From Reclinomonas americana ATCC 50394 (Eukaryota; Jakobida; Jakobea; Jakobida), in NCBI GenBank assembly GCA_048213135.1, contig PS015296.1, positions 73,073 through 137,072 of the forward strand: 64,000 nt of DNA. The letters are read 5' to 3'. The notes under the pieces were generated by a model. The model ran no database searches. It was not told where the DNA came from and saw only the letters and a list, made by a program, of their open reading frames with translations. The position numbers were made by a program, and so were the translations under genes. Positions 32,660 to 45,700 of this stretch are shown here, piece by piece (position 1 is the stretch's first letter; every line of letters starts with the position of its first letter).

Positions 32660-34758
32660 TCATGTGTTCCACTGGTAGAGCCATGCAGCTAGCACCACAG
32701 CGGCGGCGCTGGCGACCAAGCCAAACAGGCGCCTCTTCTTCGCCGGAGGCAGTCGGCGCTCAATATCTAGCCTGCCGGACCACGGCACGCCAGCGGCAGC
32801 TTGAATCATGTCGGCCGACAGATTCGGGTTTTGGAGCAGCTCGCAGGAGAGCAGTCTTGGACACTGCTGCAGCGTCTCCGCGATGAGTGGTGCACTGGCG
32901 TCGGTAAAATCACAGCCTGCATCAACGCGGTAATCGTGAGAGGGTGCTGCTACCATTCCTCACTGGTGGACAACGCAACTCGTCAACGACAAGTGTGTGA
33001 GGGGTCGACGTGCCACTCGGGCATTCTCTCGCACACCGCGCAGCAGAAGCTCAGCTGTGCATGTAAGTAAGCCCCTTGGGCAAGTCAAAGGGCTCGAAGT
33101 GGAGACAAAATAGCGTACCACCAGCGTCGCCAATCCCAGCCAACACGGACGAATTGTACATGTACCACAGCGGAGAGGATAATGAGAGCGATTGCAGTGT
33201 GCACTCGGGGCGCGCAAGGTACTCGGTCAGTGGTCGGCATACATCAGGTTCGACACTGGCGCACACCACCAGCTTGCGTAATGGGTGACAGCCAGCGGTC
33301 AGCGCATCCACCATCATCGCCATGTTGTCGCCCGTGCAGCGCAGTGCGTTCATTGGCATTTCGGGATGCCAACACGCTTCCTCCTCTATCTTGAGGGAGG
33401 TCAGACATGAACCGGAGCCGAGAGCTTGACAGAACTTGTGCCAGCGAGGTTGACTCTCCCACAGCTGGGTGCGGATCACTGCGTGGAGTATGTTTGTGAT
33501 ACGGAGGAGGGCAAGAGAGCCTATGCACACTTTCGAGCGACGCAACTTTTGAGCGACAGCTTCTCCAGGTTGGGGCACGTGTCGAGGAGCTGGCTAATGA
33601 CATCCAACTGTGGAGTCGGGTCTGTACGCGATAATGATATGTGTCAGCCAGAGACGAGGTCATGCATGAAGACCGACAAGCAACTCACGGTCCTCCAGGC
33701 TGACTTGCAGACGGCGTAGATGCGGCATGCCGACTGCAGCGGCTCCGCGCAGTAGCACATACTTGCAGCCTCCGTACAGTCGCAGGCACTCGAGCTGCTG
33801 GTGTCGTTCGAGAGCTCGCACCACCCACGGCATATCCCGACCGCGATTAACGTTGAATAGTTCCTCGTCTTCCCACAACACATCTGCGAGGCGTCAGTCA
33901 GTTTACCACTCCCAAGAAACGGCAGGGAGTGCAGGTCGTCGCCACCACGTACATCTCAGTTCGAGCACACGCAGCGTCGTGCTGGCCTCCATCAGGAACG
34001 GGTGAATGAGGTTCTCGTACGTGTAACCATTCATCCCTTCATCGTCCTCGAACCACGACAATCGCACAGTGTGCAGCATCGGCAACGAAGCAATCGCCCG
34101 CAGCAGCTCCTGCGCACAGACCGGCGTCTCCGCCATGAACGAGTCGACCTCGACCGTGCGCAGCCGTGGTGTCAACTCGGGCGACATGAGCCGGAAGAAC
34201 TGCGCCGCTTCTACCTCCGTGTCGGCCTCGACGAATGTGTTGGAACTGGCCGTCAACATGGTGAGTGAGGTGTGTGTGAGAAAAGGGCGAGAGAGAGAGA
34301 GAAAGAGAACCGCAACAGACAGATGGAATCCAAACGCGCCAATAGCGCCCTGACTGCCTCGTCGTTCACATCCACCGCCTGCAGTTCCTGCGGGCAGTAA
34401 TTCGTGTCGACTGCGTTCTCATGAGAGAGAGCGAGTGAGCGACAGAGGAAGTGTGCGTGTGCGTGTGCGTGTGTAAGAGAGAACAGGCAAGGCGCACACT
34501 CGATCGCTCGCAGGTTCGGCAGCGCCTTGCCGGCGTGACTGAGATACTTGGTCGAGCGCAGCTTTACGGACGTGATCACTTGCCGTTGCAGCTGCCACCA
34601 CGTCCTGTTGTGTGCGTGAGCGAGAGGAAGGTAATGCACAAAAGGAGTTGTCTCAGCAGAGACCTGCACACGGTGCACTGTCGTCGCCAATCATCTTGAT
34701 CGACAAAGCCGAGAATCACGCGCCACACGCCCTGCGTATCGGGCATCGGCGTTACCAT
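32660..34758 (-). CDS. F-box-like/LRR protein with C-terminal membrane anchor, copy A
   Basis: The first of three tandem paralogues, all minus strand. The ATG is at 34758-34756 and the stop at 32660-32662. The N terminus is MVTPMPDTQGVWRVILGF then VDQDDWRRQCTVCR, followed after an intron by TWWQLQRQVI. This is F-box-like in spacing (L/I-x-x-I-x-x-F...D...C...V-C-R-x-W), but the similarity is by eye only. Leucine-rich segments follow: KALPNLRAIEC, DEAVRALLARLDSI, LLRAIASLPMLHTVRLSW, LERHQQLECLRLYGG, GMPHLRRLQVSLED, HPLRKLVVCASVEPD and ECTLQSLSLSSP. The last exon (C-DFTDASAPLIAETLQQCPRL) ends in basic KKRR and a hydrophobic stretch LFGLVASAAAVVLAAWLYQW, a likely tail anchor. It has about eight exons; not every junction was fixed. 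If F-box, it would recruit targets to an SCF ubiquitin ligase at a membrane. Confidence 0.75.
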
Positions 34759-34801
34759 TGTGTAGTGCGAGAGGGCGATCAAGGTGTGACACACGCACCA
34801 G

Positions 34802-34880
34802 CTCGGGGATCACAGTCTGCATGCTCATCGCAGCGATCGAAAAGTGATTTTGGATCGACTGTCGCTGCGCTAGCGATGTC
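34802..34880 (-). promoter_or_regulatory. Conserved upstream block of LRR copy A
   Basis: Upstream of the copy A start, the plus strand reads CTCGGGGATCACAGTCTGCAT, then further out GATGTCGACGTCGA. Close relatives of both elements stand at similar distances before copies B and C, so they may be promoter elements or simply retained duplicate sequence. Confidence 0.45.
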
Positions 34881-34959
34881 GACGTCGAGTTGTCTCTCTT
34901 TCTCTCGACGTCGTTCATGCTCCAAAGCTGCAACAGCGATCCCAAAATTATATTAATGT

Positions 34960-37065
34960 TCAGGTTCCTGCATTCCACTGGTAGAGACATGCAGCCAGTA
35001 CGACAGCGGCGGCGCTGACGACCAAGCCAAACAAGCGCCTCTTCTTGGAATTTGGCAGCGGACGATCGATCTCCAGCCTGCCGGACCACGGCACGCCATT
35101 GGCTGGTTGTATCTTCGCGGCCGACAGTTTCGGGTTCAGGAGCAGGTTGCACAGGAGCAGACTTGGGCACTGCTGCAGCGTCTCGGCGATCAGTGGTGCA
35201 CTGGCGTCGGTGAAGCCGCAGTCTGCGTCATTCATGGCCATGAGAAGAGTGTGCTGCACACGATCCGCACTCGACAACGCAACTCGGCAACGACAAGTGC
35301 CGCAGAGGTCGACAAGCCACTCGTGCGTTCTCTCGCACACCGCGCAGCAAAAGCTCAGCTGCGCGCATCAATCGGTAAAGGTGTTGGGCAACGCGGAGCG
35401 CTAAAAGACAACGCATACGCACCACCAGTGTCGCCAATCTCCAAGAGCGCGGCCGTACTGTACACGTAATACTTTCGTGGCGAGGACAACGAAAGCGTTT
35501 GCAGTGTGCACTCGGGGCGCGCAAGGTACTCGGCCAGCGGCCGACATACGTCAGGTTCGACACTGGCGCACACCACCAGCTTGCGTAGCGGGTGACGGCC
35601 AGCAGTTAGTGCATCCACCAGCATCGCCATGTTCTCGCCCGTGCAGCAGAGTGCTTCCATCGAGCTTTGTGCGCCCCACCATCCTTGCTCCTCGATCGTG
35701 AGGGAGGTCAGACATGAGCCCGAGTTGAGAGCTCGACAGAATTTCTGCCAGCGAGGTTGACTCTCCCACAGCTGCGGCCGAGTTACTGTTTCTATACCGT
35801 ATGACAATCGCGACAAGCGCTTGTCGCAGCATCAGGCGCACGCAACTAGTGACCGACACCTTCTCCAGCTCAGGGCACACATCGATGAGCTGGCTTACGG
35901 CATCCAACTGCGGGGTCGAGCCTGCAATGATTGTGCAGGTCACCAACAACGCAGTCAAGCATGAAGACCGACAATCGCACGCACCGTCCTCCAGAGTGAC
36001 GTGCAGACGGCGGAGATGTGGCATGCCGACTGCAGCGGCACCACATAGTAGGGGCAGCTTGCGTGTTCCGCGCACACGCAGGCACTCAAGCTGCTGGTGT
36101 CGTTCGAGAGCCCGCGCCGCCAACCGCTGCTCCCGATCAATGTCGAACACTTCCTCGCTTTCCCACAGCATAGCTGCGCGCAAAGCGACAGCACCGAGGT
36201 GAAAAACTCTCCACCGCCACGACCAAGGAGATCGAGAGTGCACCACTCACATTGTAGGTCGAGCACGCGCAGCGTCGTACTGGCTTGCATCAGGAACGGG
36301 TGCATGAGATTCTCGTACGTGTAGCCGAGCATCCCTCCGTCGTCGTCGAACCACGACAATCGCACAGTGTGCAGCATCGGCAGCGACGCAATCGCTCTCA
36401 GCAACTCCTGTGCGCTCGTGGGGGTCTCCGCCAGGAACTGGTCGACCTCGACCGTGCGCTGCCGTGGCGTCAACTCGGGCGACATGAGCCGGAAGAATTT
36501 TGTCACCACCATCTCTGAGTCAGTCTCGACGTACATGTTGTAGCTGGCCGTCAACACGGTGAATGGGATGAGAGAGAGAGAGAGAGAGGGAAAGGACGGA
36601 AAGGAGACTGCAAGTGGTGAAGCACGCAACAGGCGGATGAAATCCAATCGCGCCAAGAGTGCCCTGACGGCCTCGTCGTTCACATCCACCGACAACAGAG
36701 GCTCGGGGTCGAGAGTATCCTGGAGCCCCACAGCGTCGACTGTGAACGCGAAAGTGAGCAAGTGAGCGACAGTGTGAGAGAGAACAGGCAAGGCGCACAC
36801 TCGATCGCTCGCAAGTTCGGCAGTGCACTGGCAATCTGACAGAGATGCTTGGTTGAGTGCACCTTGACACGGGTGATCGCCTGCCGCTGCAGCTGCCACC
36901 ACGTTCTGTGTGCACACAATGCGTGAGCGAGAGCAACTCGATGCACATAAGCAGTTGTCTCAGAAGAGACCTGCACACGGTGCATTGTCGTCGCCAATCA
37001 TCTTGATCGACAAAGCCGAGGATCACGCGCCACACGCCCTGTGCGTTTCGCATCGGCGTTACCAT
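34960..37065 (-). CDS. F-box-like/LRR protein with C-terminal membrane anchor, copy B
   Basis: The second tandem paralogue, about 200 bp upstream of copy A. The ATG is at 37065-37063 (MVTPMRNAQGVWRVILGF) and the stop at 34960-34962. It keeps the same exon order as copy A: VDQDDWRRQCTVCR | TWWQLQRQAITRVK, NDEAVRALLARLDFI, LLRAIASLPMLHTVRLSW, MLGYTYENLMHPFLMQ, LERHQQLECLRVRG, GMPHLRRLHVTLEDG, LDAVSQLIDVCPELEKVSV, HPLRKLVVCASVEPD and ECTLQTLSLSSP. It ends in KKRRLFGLVVSAAAVVLAA plus CLYQWNAGT. I saw no stop codon or frameshift inside the matched exons, so it looks functional. The hydrophobic tail after KKRR is predicted by eye as a membrane anchor. Confidence 0.75.
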
Positions 37066-37104
37066 TGTGTAGAACGCGGAGTAGCGATCACATGTGCACA
37101 CACC

Positions 37105-37190
37105 AATTCGGGGATCGCGGTCTGCATTTGCGTCGACGATTAGATTGTGTTTTTTGAATCGACAGTCGATATCGATGTCGACGAGGTCCG
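37105..37190 (-). promoter_or_regulatory. Conserved upstream block of LRR copy B
   Basis: The plus strand carries TTCGGGGATCGCGGTCTGCAT about 40-62 bases upstream of the ATG, then GTCGATATCGATGTCGAC near 37167-37184. This corresponds to the blocks before copies A and C. Confidence 0.45.
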
Positions 37191-37201
37191 ACGAGCAGTC
37201 T

Positions 37202-37236
<35 letters not shown>

Positions 37237-37264
37237 NNNNNNNNNNNNNNNNNNNNNNNNNNNN
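37237..37264. other. Assembly gap (28 N) after (CT)n
   Basis: A short gap directly following a (CT)n run at 37208-37236, between LRR copies B and C. Confidence 0.99.
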
Positions 37265-37326
37265 GTGTTTCTCTTTATCGTTCAGCAAAAACGGCGTTCC
37301 CGAATTATTTTAATGCCCGGGGTTCA

Positions 37327-39450
37327 TCATGCATACCACTGGTAGAGACATGCAGCCACCACCACGGCGGCGGCGCTGGCGACCAGACCAACCAGGCGCC
37401 TCCTCTTGGCCGGTATGAAGGGACGCTCAATCCTCAGCTTGCCGGACCACGGCACGCCTCCGCCTGCGGCAAGTTCAATCTTGTCGACCGACAGCTTCGA
37501 GTTTTGGAGTAGATCGCAAGAGAGCAGTCTGGGGCACTGGTGCAGCGTCTCGGCGATCAGCGGTGCACTGGCGTCGGTGAAACCGCAGTCTGTGTGTCAT
37601 TTCACGGACGACGTGAGGACTGGAGTGCCTCTCACAACACGTGCATACACGTCGTTCCTCGCTCAACCACGCAACTCGACAACGACAAGTGCTGCAGAGG
37701 TTGACGAGACACTCGCGCATTCTCTTGCACACCACGCAGCAGAAGCTCAGCTGTGCACGATATTCAGATCTCCGGCGAAACGCAGCGTTCGAAGACAACA
37801 CAGACGAACCACCAGTGTCGCCAATCTGCAACAGCGCGGCCAAGTTGTACATGTACAGCGGTGGCGAGGTCACGGAGAGCGATTGCAGTGTGCGCTCGGG
37901 ACGAGCAATGTACTCGGCCAGCGGTCGACTGGCGTCAGGCTCAATATTTGCGCACACCACCAGCTTCCGCAGTGGATGACATCTAGCCGTCAGTGCACCC
38001 GTCAACATCGCCATGCTGTCGCCCGTGCAGCCGAGTGGTGGCGCTTCCGTCGCACCGATTGCGCCCCACCAACCTTTCTCCTCTATCTTGAGGGAGGCGA
38101 GACACGAGCCCGAACTGAGAGCTTGACAAAACTTCTGCCAACGAGGTTGGCTCTCCCACAGTTGCGGCCGAGTCACTGCGTCGAGTGTGCGTGTGACGAC
38201 CAGTTCTTGCGGAAGCGAGCAGCGTGCATACACAGCGACGCAACTCTCGAGCGACAGCTTCTCCAGCTTGGGGCACACAGCAACGAGTCTACTTACGACT
38301 TCCAACTGCGGAGTCGAGTCTGCATGCGCTCGATGGTTGTCAATCACCGATCGGTGGTGCGACTGACGCGAAGATGATCATCGGCAGAAACGCACCATTC
38401 TCCAAACTTACTTGCAGACGGCGGAGATGCGGCATACCGACTGTAGCAGCACCGAAAAGTAGGGGCAGCTTGCGTGTTCCGTACAGCCGCAGGCACTCAA
38501 GCTGCTGGTGTCGTTCGAGAGCCCGCGCCGCCAGGCGCTGCTCCCGATCACTGTCAAAGAATACTTCTTCGTTGTCGCACAGTACATCTGCACGCGAAGC
38601 GACAGCGCCGAGATGAAACTCTCTCCTCCCATCACCATACAGTCACCACCACTCACGTTGCAGGTCGAGCACACGCAGCGTCGTGCTGGTTTGCATAAGG
38701 AACGGGTGAATGAGGTTCTCGTATGTGTAGCCGAGATTCCCTTCGTCGTCGTCGAACCACGACAACCGCACAGTGTGCAGCATCGGCAGCGACGCAATTG
38801 CCCGCAGCAGCTCCTGCGTACTGGTGGGGGTCTCGGGCGTGAACTGATCGACCTCGACCGTGCGCAGCCGTGGTGTCAACTCGGGCGACATGAGCCGGAA
38901 GAACTGCGCCACTGCCACCTCCGTGTCGGCCTCGACGTATGTGTTCGAGCTGGCCGTCGGTGTGGTGAGCGAGATGGGAGAGCAGAAAAGAAAGGGGCAT
39001 CGATCGCAACATGCGGATGAAATCCAAACGCGCCAGCAGCGCCCTGACGGCCTCGTCGGTCACATCCACCGACAACTGCTGCTCGGGTTCATGCGCCTCG
39101 TGGAGACGCAGAGCGTCGACTGTGAACGTGAGACTGAGTAATGGGCGATAGAGCAAGTGCGTGTGTGCGGGAACAGGCAAGGCGCACACTCGATCGCTCG
39201 CAGGTTTGGCAGCGCTCTGGCGATCCGGCTGAGATTCTTGGCCGAGTGCTGCTTGACACGTGTGATCGCCTGTCGTTGCAGCTGCCACCACGTTCTGTGT
39301 TCACACAATGCGTGAGCGGGAGCAACTCGATGCACCAAGAAGCGATGAATGTTATCTCTGCAGAGACCTGCACACGGTGCATTGTTGTCGCCAATCATCT
39401 TGATCGACAAAGCCGAGGATCACACGCCATACGCCCTGTGTGTTTTGCAT
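37327..39450 (-). CDS. F-box-like/LRR protein with C-terminal membrane anchor, copy C
   Basis: The third tandem paralogue. The stop is at 37327-37329. The first ATG used by copies A and B is not present here (its codon reads GCG and the next ATA), so the start is the second methionine, at 39450-39448: MQNTQGVWRVILGF then VDQDDWRQQCTVCR | TWWQLQRQAITRVK. The leucine-rich blocks are as in the other copies: TDEAVRALLARLDFI, LLRAIASLPMLHTVRLSW, NLGYTYENLIHPFLMQ, LERHQQLECLRLYG, HPLRKLVVCANIEPD and ERTLQSLSVTSP. It ends in KRRRLVGLVASAAAVVVAA plus CLYQWYA. The loss of four N-terminal residues lies outside the F-box-like core. Spacing between copies is about 200-260 bp. The family is otherwise unknown to me. 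Confidence 0.73.
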
Positions 39451-39503
39451 CGGTGTTATCGCTTTGTGGAGCGCGGAGGAGCGATCAGATGCGTGCACAC
39501 ACC

Positions 39504-39620
39504 AACTCGGGGATCGCGTTGTGCATTTGCTCGACGCGTGGTCGACGACACTGGTGATTCGTTTGGTGAAGCTATTCTTAGCAATCGTCAATGCGTGAGT
39601 CGCCACGTCGATATCGATCC
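39504..39620 (-). promoter_or_regulatory. Conserved upstream block of LRR copy C
   Basis: The plus strand carries CTCGGGGATCGCGTTGTGCAT at about 39506-39526 and GTCGATATCGATCCG near 39606-39620, matching the order in copies A and B. The rest of the 39451-39710 intergenic stretch shows nothing else. Confidence 0.45.
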
Positions 39621-39710
39621 GTACACACCAAATCCTTTTTCATAAACAAACAACAACAACAGCCACAAGAGCTGCATAAAAAAAGTAGCCCACCCTCTCG
39701 CTGTCGCTCT

Positions 39711-42700
39711 CTACACTCGGCTGCACAGCGCGGCCACACCACGCAGCGTCCAGTGATCCGGTGATTCGTCGGTGCGCAGCGTAACATCAAAGACGTAGTT
39801 GAGAGCGGTACGGCGCGGCAGACGGTAGCACGGGCACACGTACAGGCCCTGCATCGAGCCCGGCGGCGTGTTGACGGCCGTGACGTGCACCACTGGCAAC
39901 TCGCTGAAGAGCACCTGCACAATTGGAACAGCGGAGTTGAGCAAGAGAAATCATCAACACACGCACATGCACACAGTTCGGCAGGTGCGAGTTACCTTCG
40001 GCTGACTTTCCTCGAGCCTGCCGAGATTGCGATTCCATGCGGCGCCCTCCAAAAACAGACCATAAATGTACACACCATCGTCCGGAGCCGCGGACACACG
40101 TTCCAAGCCGTGTTTCAGCACCTGCACGCAATCAAAGAAATGTCAGCGCCATTGTCGTCGTTCCACCACGACCCCTGATCGCACGCAACGTCTGTCTTGA
40201 CGACGACGGCATCGAGAGCCCATCCCGAGTTCTTGCGTGTGGTCATTTGCTTGACTGCGGTGAGGAAACCTTGAGGATTGAAGAAGCCGGTGAGCCAGAA
40301 GGCCGACGGCTCGCCCTCCTCCAGCCACTTGCTGTACTGGCGACTGCGGCCGAGCACGTCGGAGAACCAGTAGCCGAGTGTCGGTGAGTCCCACGACACC
40401 TTGAGCCACTTGACCGGCACTCTTGCGTCGTACAGCGAGTTCAACGCATTCTGCAAATCTTGCGACATGATAATCGTGCCGGCAATGGCCAGCTTCAGAT
40501 CCTCCAGCGTCTTCTTGACCAGGCTCAGCACAATCTGAATTCGATCAATCTCCTGCGACAGGAAAATGTTCATCGGCGTCCAGCCACCGCGGCTCTCCAA
40601 CTGAACAACAACAAATAAAAGGGCAGTCAGCACACCGTCGTCCCTCCCATGCACGGAGCAAGACAAATGAGACGCAACAGTGCGACGGATTTCTGGCTTG
40701 CTGTAGTTTGGTGGGCACTTGGTCTGCAGATCGTCGGCGACTCGCAGCACTGCGACGAGAGAGGTGAGCCGAGAAGAAAGAAAACAACAACGTCCATGAA
40801 CAAAAAAACAGCAACGTACCGACAGTCTCACGGCTTTCGCCACCCGCACCAGCGCTGTCCTTTGGCTGCACGTCCATAATGGTGCCGAGAATGGTCTTGG
40901 CCTGCGGGAGCAAAGTGAGACTCTTGATGTACTCACACCCAGGTTCAACCAAAAATCAACAACAACAACGCAACAATGGAGGCATTAAAGGCCAATTCGG
41001 CGTTCGGGTGGAGACCCATCACCTCGGGTGTCTCCACAATGGGCAAGTTGCGAATGTGCTCCAAGTAGGCGGCAGCATTCGGCAAATCCGGCACGTTGTA
41101 GGTGCCGTAGAAGCGGAACGTATCCTGCGACGCAGCACGCACGTCAGCGCCGGAACAGCAACCAAGGATTAAAAGAAGTTGCGCAACATTGAACATGTCA
41201 GCCGTCAGCCACAGTGAGCCGTACGTGTTGAGCAGACGCTTGTCAAAGTCGTCGGTGATACGGCCTCCGTACTGCGAGCGACAGGTCAGCTACACACGCG
41301 CTACACACGACAGCGTGGCGACAAAAAATCGCCCTGCTCACCTGCACTTCACAAATCATGTACTGCACCGTCGTCCACGACACGCCCTTCTTCGGATCGA
41401 TCTGATACAAGTGGCTGCACACACAGAGGTAAGTTCCACCGTCCACGTGGCATCATTGCGTTCAGCCAGCCGCACGCAACTTGTTCAAGAACATCTCCGA
41501 CGCCACCAAGTCGGTCTGGTTGAACTCGTACTGAATGCACCAGCCGAGCGGACCGAACTTCTTGCGCTCAATGACTGTGCTGTGCAGGAAGCTACAGTCG
41601 AACACAAAACACACCACACATGAGATGACAATGAGCACCGCAATGACAACACACATGATTTCTCAACGCACCACAACGTGAACAGCATCGGTCGCCACTG
41701 CGGCTTATCGCACAGATCAAAGATGTTGTCGGTGGCAATCCAATCGTACGAGCGCGTCAGGCCGGCACGAATGCCTAGAGAGGGTGAGTGAGTGAGTGAA
41801 TGAGTGGTAGTCCAGCGCACACAGCAACGGGAGGTACCTTGCGGCGGCTCATTGGTCAACTTGATGCCCATTTGCAGCAAGTTGATCGGGAAGCGAGGTG
41901 TGGTCTGCGCGCACAACAACACACATCAATACAAGGCGAGGATGGACGGCCCCCTCAAAAAAACAGCAAGGGAGGCGACGCACATCGCAAGTGATCCAGA
42001 TGCGCATGTCGGGATTGACATCGGAGTCGTTCAACGACATGAGTTGCTCCTCCAGCTGGCCCAGGTAGCGGATACCCAAGTGGCAGTTTTGCAGCAGCAC
42101 CTGCACACGCCATTTTTGTGTCAGTCCACGCATGTACGCGCACAAGCTCTCGAAATACACTATTTTGTACGCACCCATCCGCCGTCTGCAATGGCCTGCG
42201 ACACGAACCTACACAACACGCACATGAGCAGCACGAATGTGACACAACAACCGGTAGAGCGCGGCGCAACTCTCGAGCAATGACTTCCTGGCCTTGACCC
42301 ATGGACACCATGTTGAGACGGATCTTGCGTTTCTGCGCCAGCTTCTCAATCGTCGAACTCGGGTCGGATCTGCGAAGAAGAACACCGAGCAGGTGTCAGC
42401 TCGGTCCAGATTGACACCACGAATCGACACAACTCACCCCATGGAGAGCAGACAAATGACTGGAATGTTCCACGAGGTCTCCTCCTCAAAGAGCTGCTCA
42501 AAGCTCGGCGAAATCGTGTCGACGAAACTACAACGACACGCGGGGAATGAGTGACACTATAGAGTGATGTACGAACTAGGCTTCTCTTTCTGCAAATGCT
42601 CACCGAGCACCCAGCGACTCCATGACGTACTGAGTCGCACACTGCGTCGTGCGATCCTCACGCCACGCGCGCACCAACAGCAGCTTCTTGAACGTGTCCA

Positions 42701-45700
42701 GTCGCTGCAACAATGCCCGCTCACTTGGTAAGTACCACTACCCACCACCAGCAGCAGCAATGTCACCAAATGACGCAACGTCGCTGTAGCCGTCAGGCAC
42801 AGGCTCATTCTCCGGCTGCTCCGAGTCGTACCACGCCTTCCAACCGACCTCATTGATGGCCAGCTGATCCAACAACGGCGAGAACACCGGCAACTCGGTC
42901 GTCAGTGCAATCAAGTTCAGCCACGCGCCGTCGGGAATCCACGAGAACATCTTCTTGCGCACGCCGTTCGGGTCGAGGGCACCGCCTGCGCAAAACAAAG
43001 ACACAAGTGAGTGGCGCGATTGAACTGAGCTGGGCTGTGCTTCTTCCTTCGTGCCACGAACCGCCACGCAGCAGGTTGCGGAACTCGGAGGCGTTGACAC
43101 GACCGGCGTTGACGTCGAGCTTCAGCGCCAGCAGCAGGCGGTACATGGGCTTGTGCACCTCGTACAGACCGCGCTGGATGAACTTGTACACGTGGAAAGT
43201 GGCGTAGTTGATGACGTTCTTGATGCGTTCACCCTGCGCGATTCGACCCGGGTCAGTAAAAAACAGCACGCAAAGAGAAACAACAGTCCACGCACCGTCA
43301 TGTCCGCACGTGCGGCGTGGTCGATCGAGTAGATGAAGAGACCCAGGAACTGGGCGAGCGACGTCGAGTACATGCAGTTGACCAGCGACAGCTCGGTGAT
43401 GACAAAGTACAGAATGGAGCCACGGTTGGCCACCGGACGGAATTCCTCTCGTGCCAACGTGATGCTCTCCTCCGTCTTTTGCGCAATGGCGAGCTTCTCG
43501 TCGGCCTCCTTGGCGGTGATCTTGGTTTGAGCAAGCATGCGAATCAGGCCGTCGTCATCGACCAGGTTGCCGGTGGTGTTGGCCAGTCTTTGCAACAGGT
43601 CGTTCTGCGCGCGCATTTCCGTCAGCATCCATGGAGAGAGACAGGGATGGGAATTGGGTATGAGAGGAAGACAGAGAGAGAGTGTGTGTAGACAGAGAAA
43701 TACACACAAACAGAGCGGCGAGACACCCACACGCAGTCACACACAAATACACACACAGAATTCCCCCCGCTACAAACCTCGCACTTGGAGATCTTCTTCT
43801 TGTTCTCAGTGATTTCCTCCATCAGCTTCTTACGCTCCTCTTCCAGCTCGCTCTTCTCCTTCAGAATCACAATGCCGAGCAGCTGGTCCTCGAGACCTGC
43901 GAGGAGGAAAGACAGATCGAGTGAGTTCACAAACAATATCACCAATCAAGCAATCCAACAAGCAACGCACCCTTCAGCGTCACAGTGAAATCGATAATCG
44001 ACACCTTGGCGTAGGTTTCGGGCGTAAAGTTCGGGTTCGGCAGCTTGGTCGTGAGGAACAGGTTGAAACCGTCCGACACATCCAACTCCTTGTCGCCGAG
44101 CTTGACCTTGAAGCCACGCGAGCCAGACTTGACAAACTGCTTCTCCAGCACAGGATCGAGCACAGGGTCGAGCTCCTCGCCGACATCCTCAATCAGCAGC
44201 GGATGGCCCAACTGCAGAGGCGGACAGGAGTCAAAAAAACTCGTCCTTCTCTTCCAATCCCTCCAACACAAACACACACCTGCAAGGCATCTTCCAAATG
44301 CTGGCGGAAAGCACGGTGATTGAGCGTTGTCGTCACCAACTCGGCCTTCTCGCCACGCTTCCTCAGCCAGTTCTTGCCTTGTCCTTGCGGATCAATGAGC
44401 AGCGGGTAGCGAGTCGATGTCGTCACAATGATGCCATTCTGAATCGACAAATCGTCTGTCGGCAGCTCCTCCAGATTCCACTCGCCAATCGTGGCCTCGT
44501 CGGCGAGGAAGCGCGTGAGGTTGATGTCTCGCGAGTACGGAATCTGCTTCTGCGTCAACGACGGAATCCAGTACTGCGTGAGCAGCGTGTCACGGAATTC
44601 CTGATTGAAGGGGCCCGAGTAGGAGAGGAAACCGCAGGCCAACGCCACATCGCCAGTGAGGCGACGAATGCGATCGTCGAACTCCTTGCTCTGCTGCGTC
44701 CAGCGCACACGCTCGCCCTCCAGACCGGAGATGAGTGCCTCGGCGGCCGCCAAACGGCGCTTCGTCATGTCGGCATCCTGCGCGACAAAGACACGCAAGA
44801 GATGAGCATTCATGTACACACACGTGACGATGACACCAAGGGAGGCTCCGGACGCACCTCCTCCAGTCGCTGCTTCTCCATCATGGCGCGGTCAAAGTTG
44901 GCCTGCATAATGTCCAGCTCGCGCTGCTTCTCGTCGAGCTCTGCCTGCGCAGCACGCAGCTCGCGCATGGCAATGTCGAGCGACGCCTGCGCCTCCATCA
45001 GACGCATCTTCTTGGGCGCGACAAACTTGGCCACCTGCACCACACGTTCAGTCAGTCAAAAATCGAAGAAAGAAAAAACACACACACGAGTGGCTGCGTG
45101 CACACACACACCTCATGATACATGACCATGGCCTTGGTCCACGTGCAGAGACCGCCGACGGAACCAGAAGCCTTCTTGGCCATCTCCAGGGTGTAATCCT
45201 CGGGCGCAAAGTACGGCTCCAGCAGCTCGCACGTTTCGTCGTTGATACCGTCACGCGGGAAGGTGAGCAGCGAGTTCAAGAACGACGAGCGTCCCATACA
45301 CAACACCGACTGATCCCACGACGGGTCGAACACGTCGCTGCGTTGTGGTTGTGCTGGATCCGGCGCAGCCGCTCGCACCGGCTCCTGCATGAGGATGAGC
45401 ACGGCATCCATGAGACGCTTGATGAGCTGCGGCGGCTTGCCCAGCGCCTTCAGATTGGTGATATCCTTGGCTGAGATGGACGACAACGCCTCCTCGGCAG
45501 CCTCCAGAGCCGGGCGCGCGGCCTCGAGATCATTCTCGGCCTCACGCGCCTGTGCCTCAATGACCGAGGCCTTGGCTTCGAGTTCCACCTTGACCGACTC
45601 GACCTCGTTCTTCTTCTTCTCGGCCACTGTTCGCGACGCCGTGATTTCCTTGAGCATTTCAGCACTGCGCGCCTGCGCCAACGCCAGCTCCTTCTCCTTG

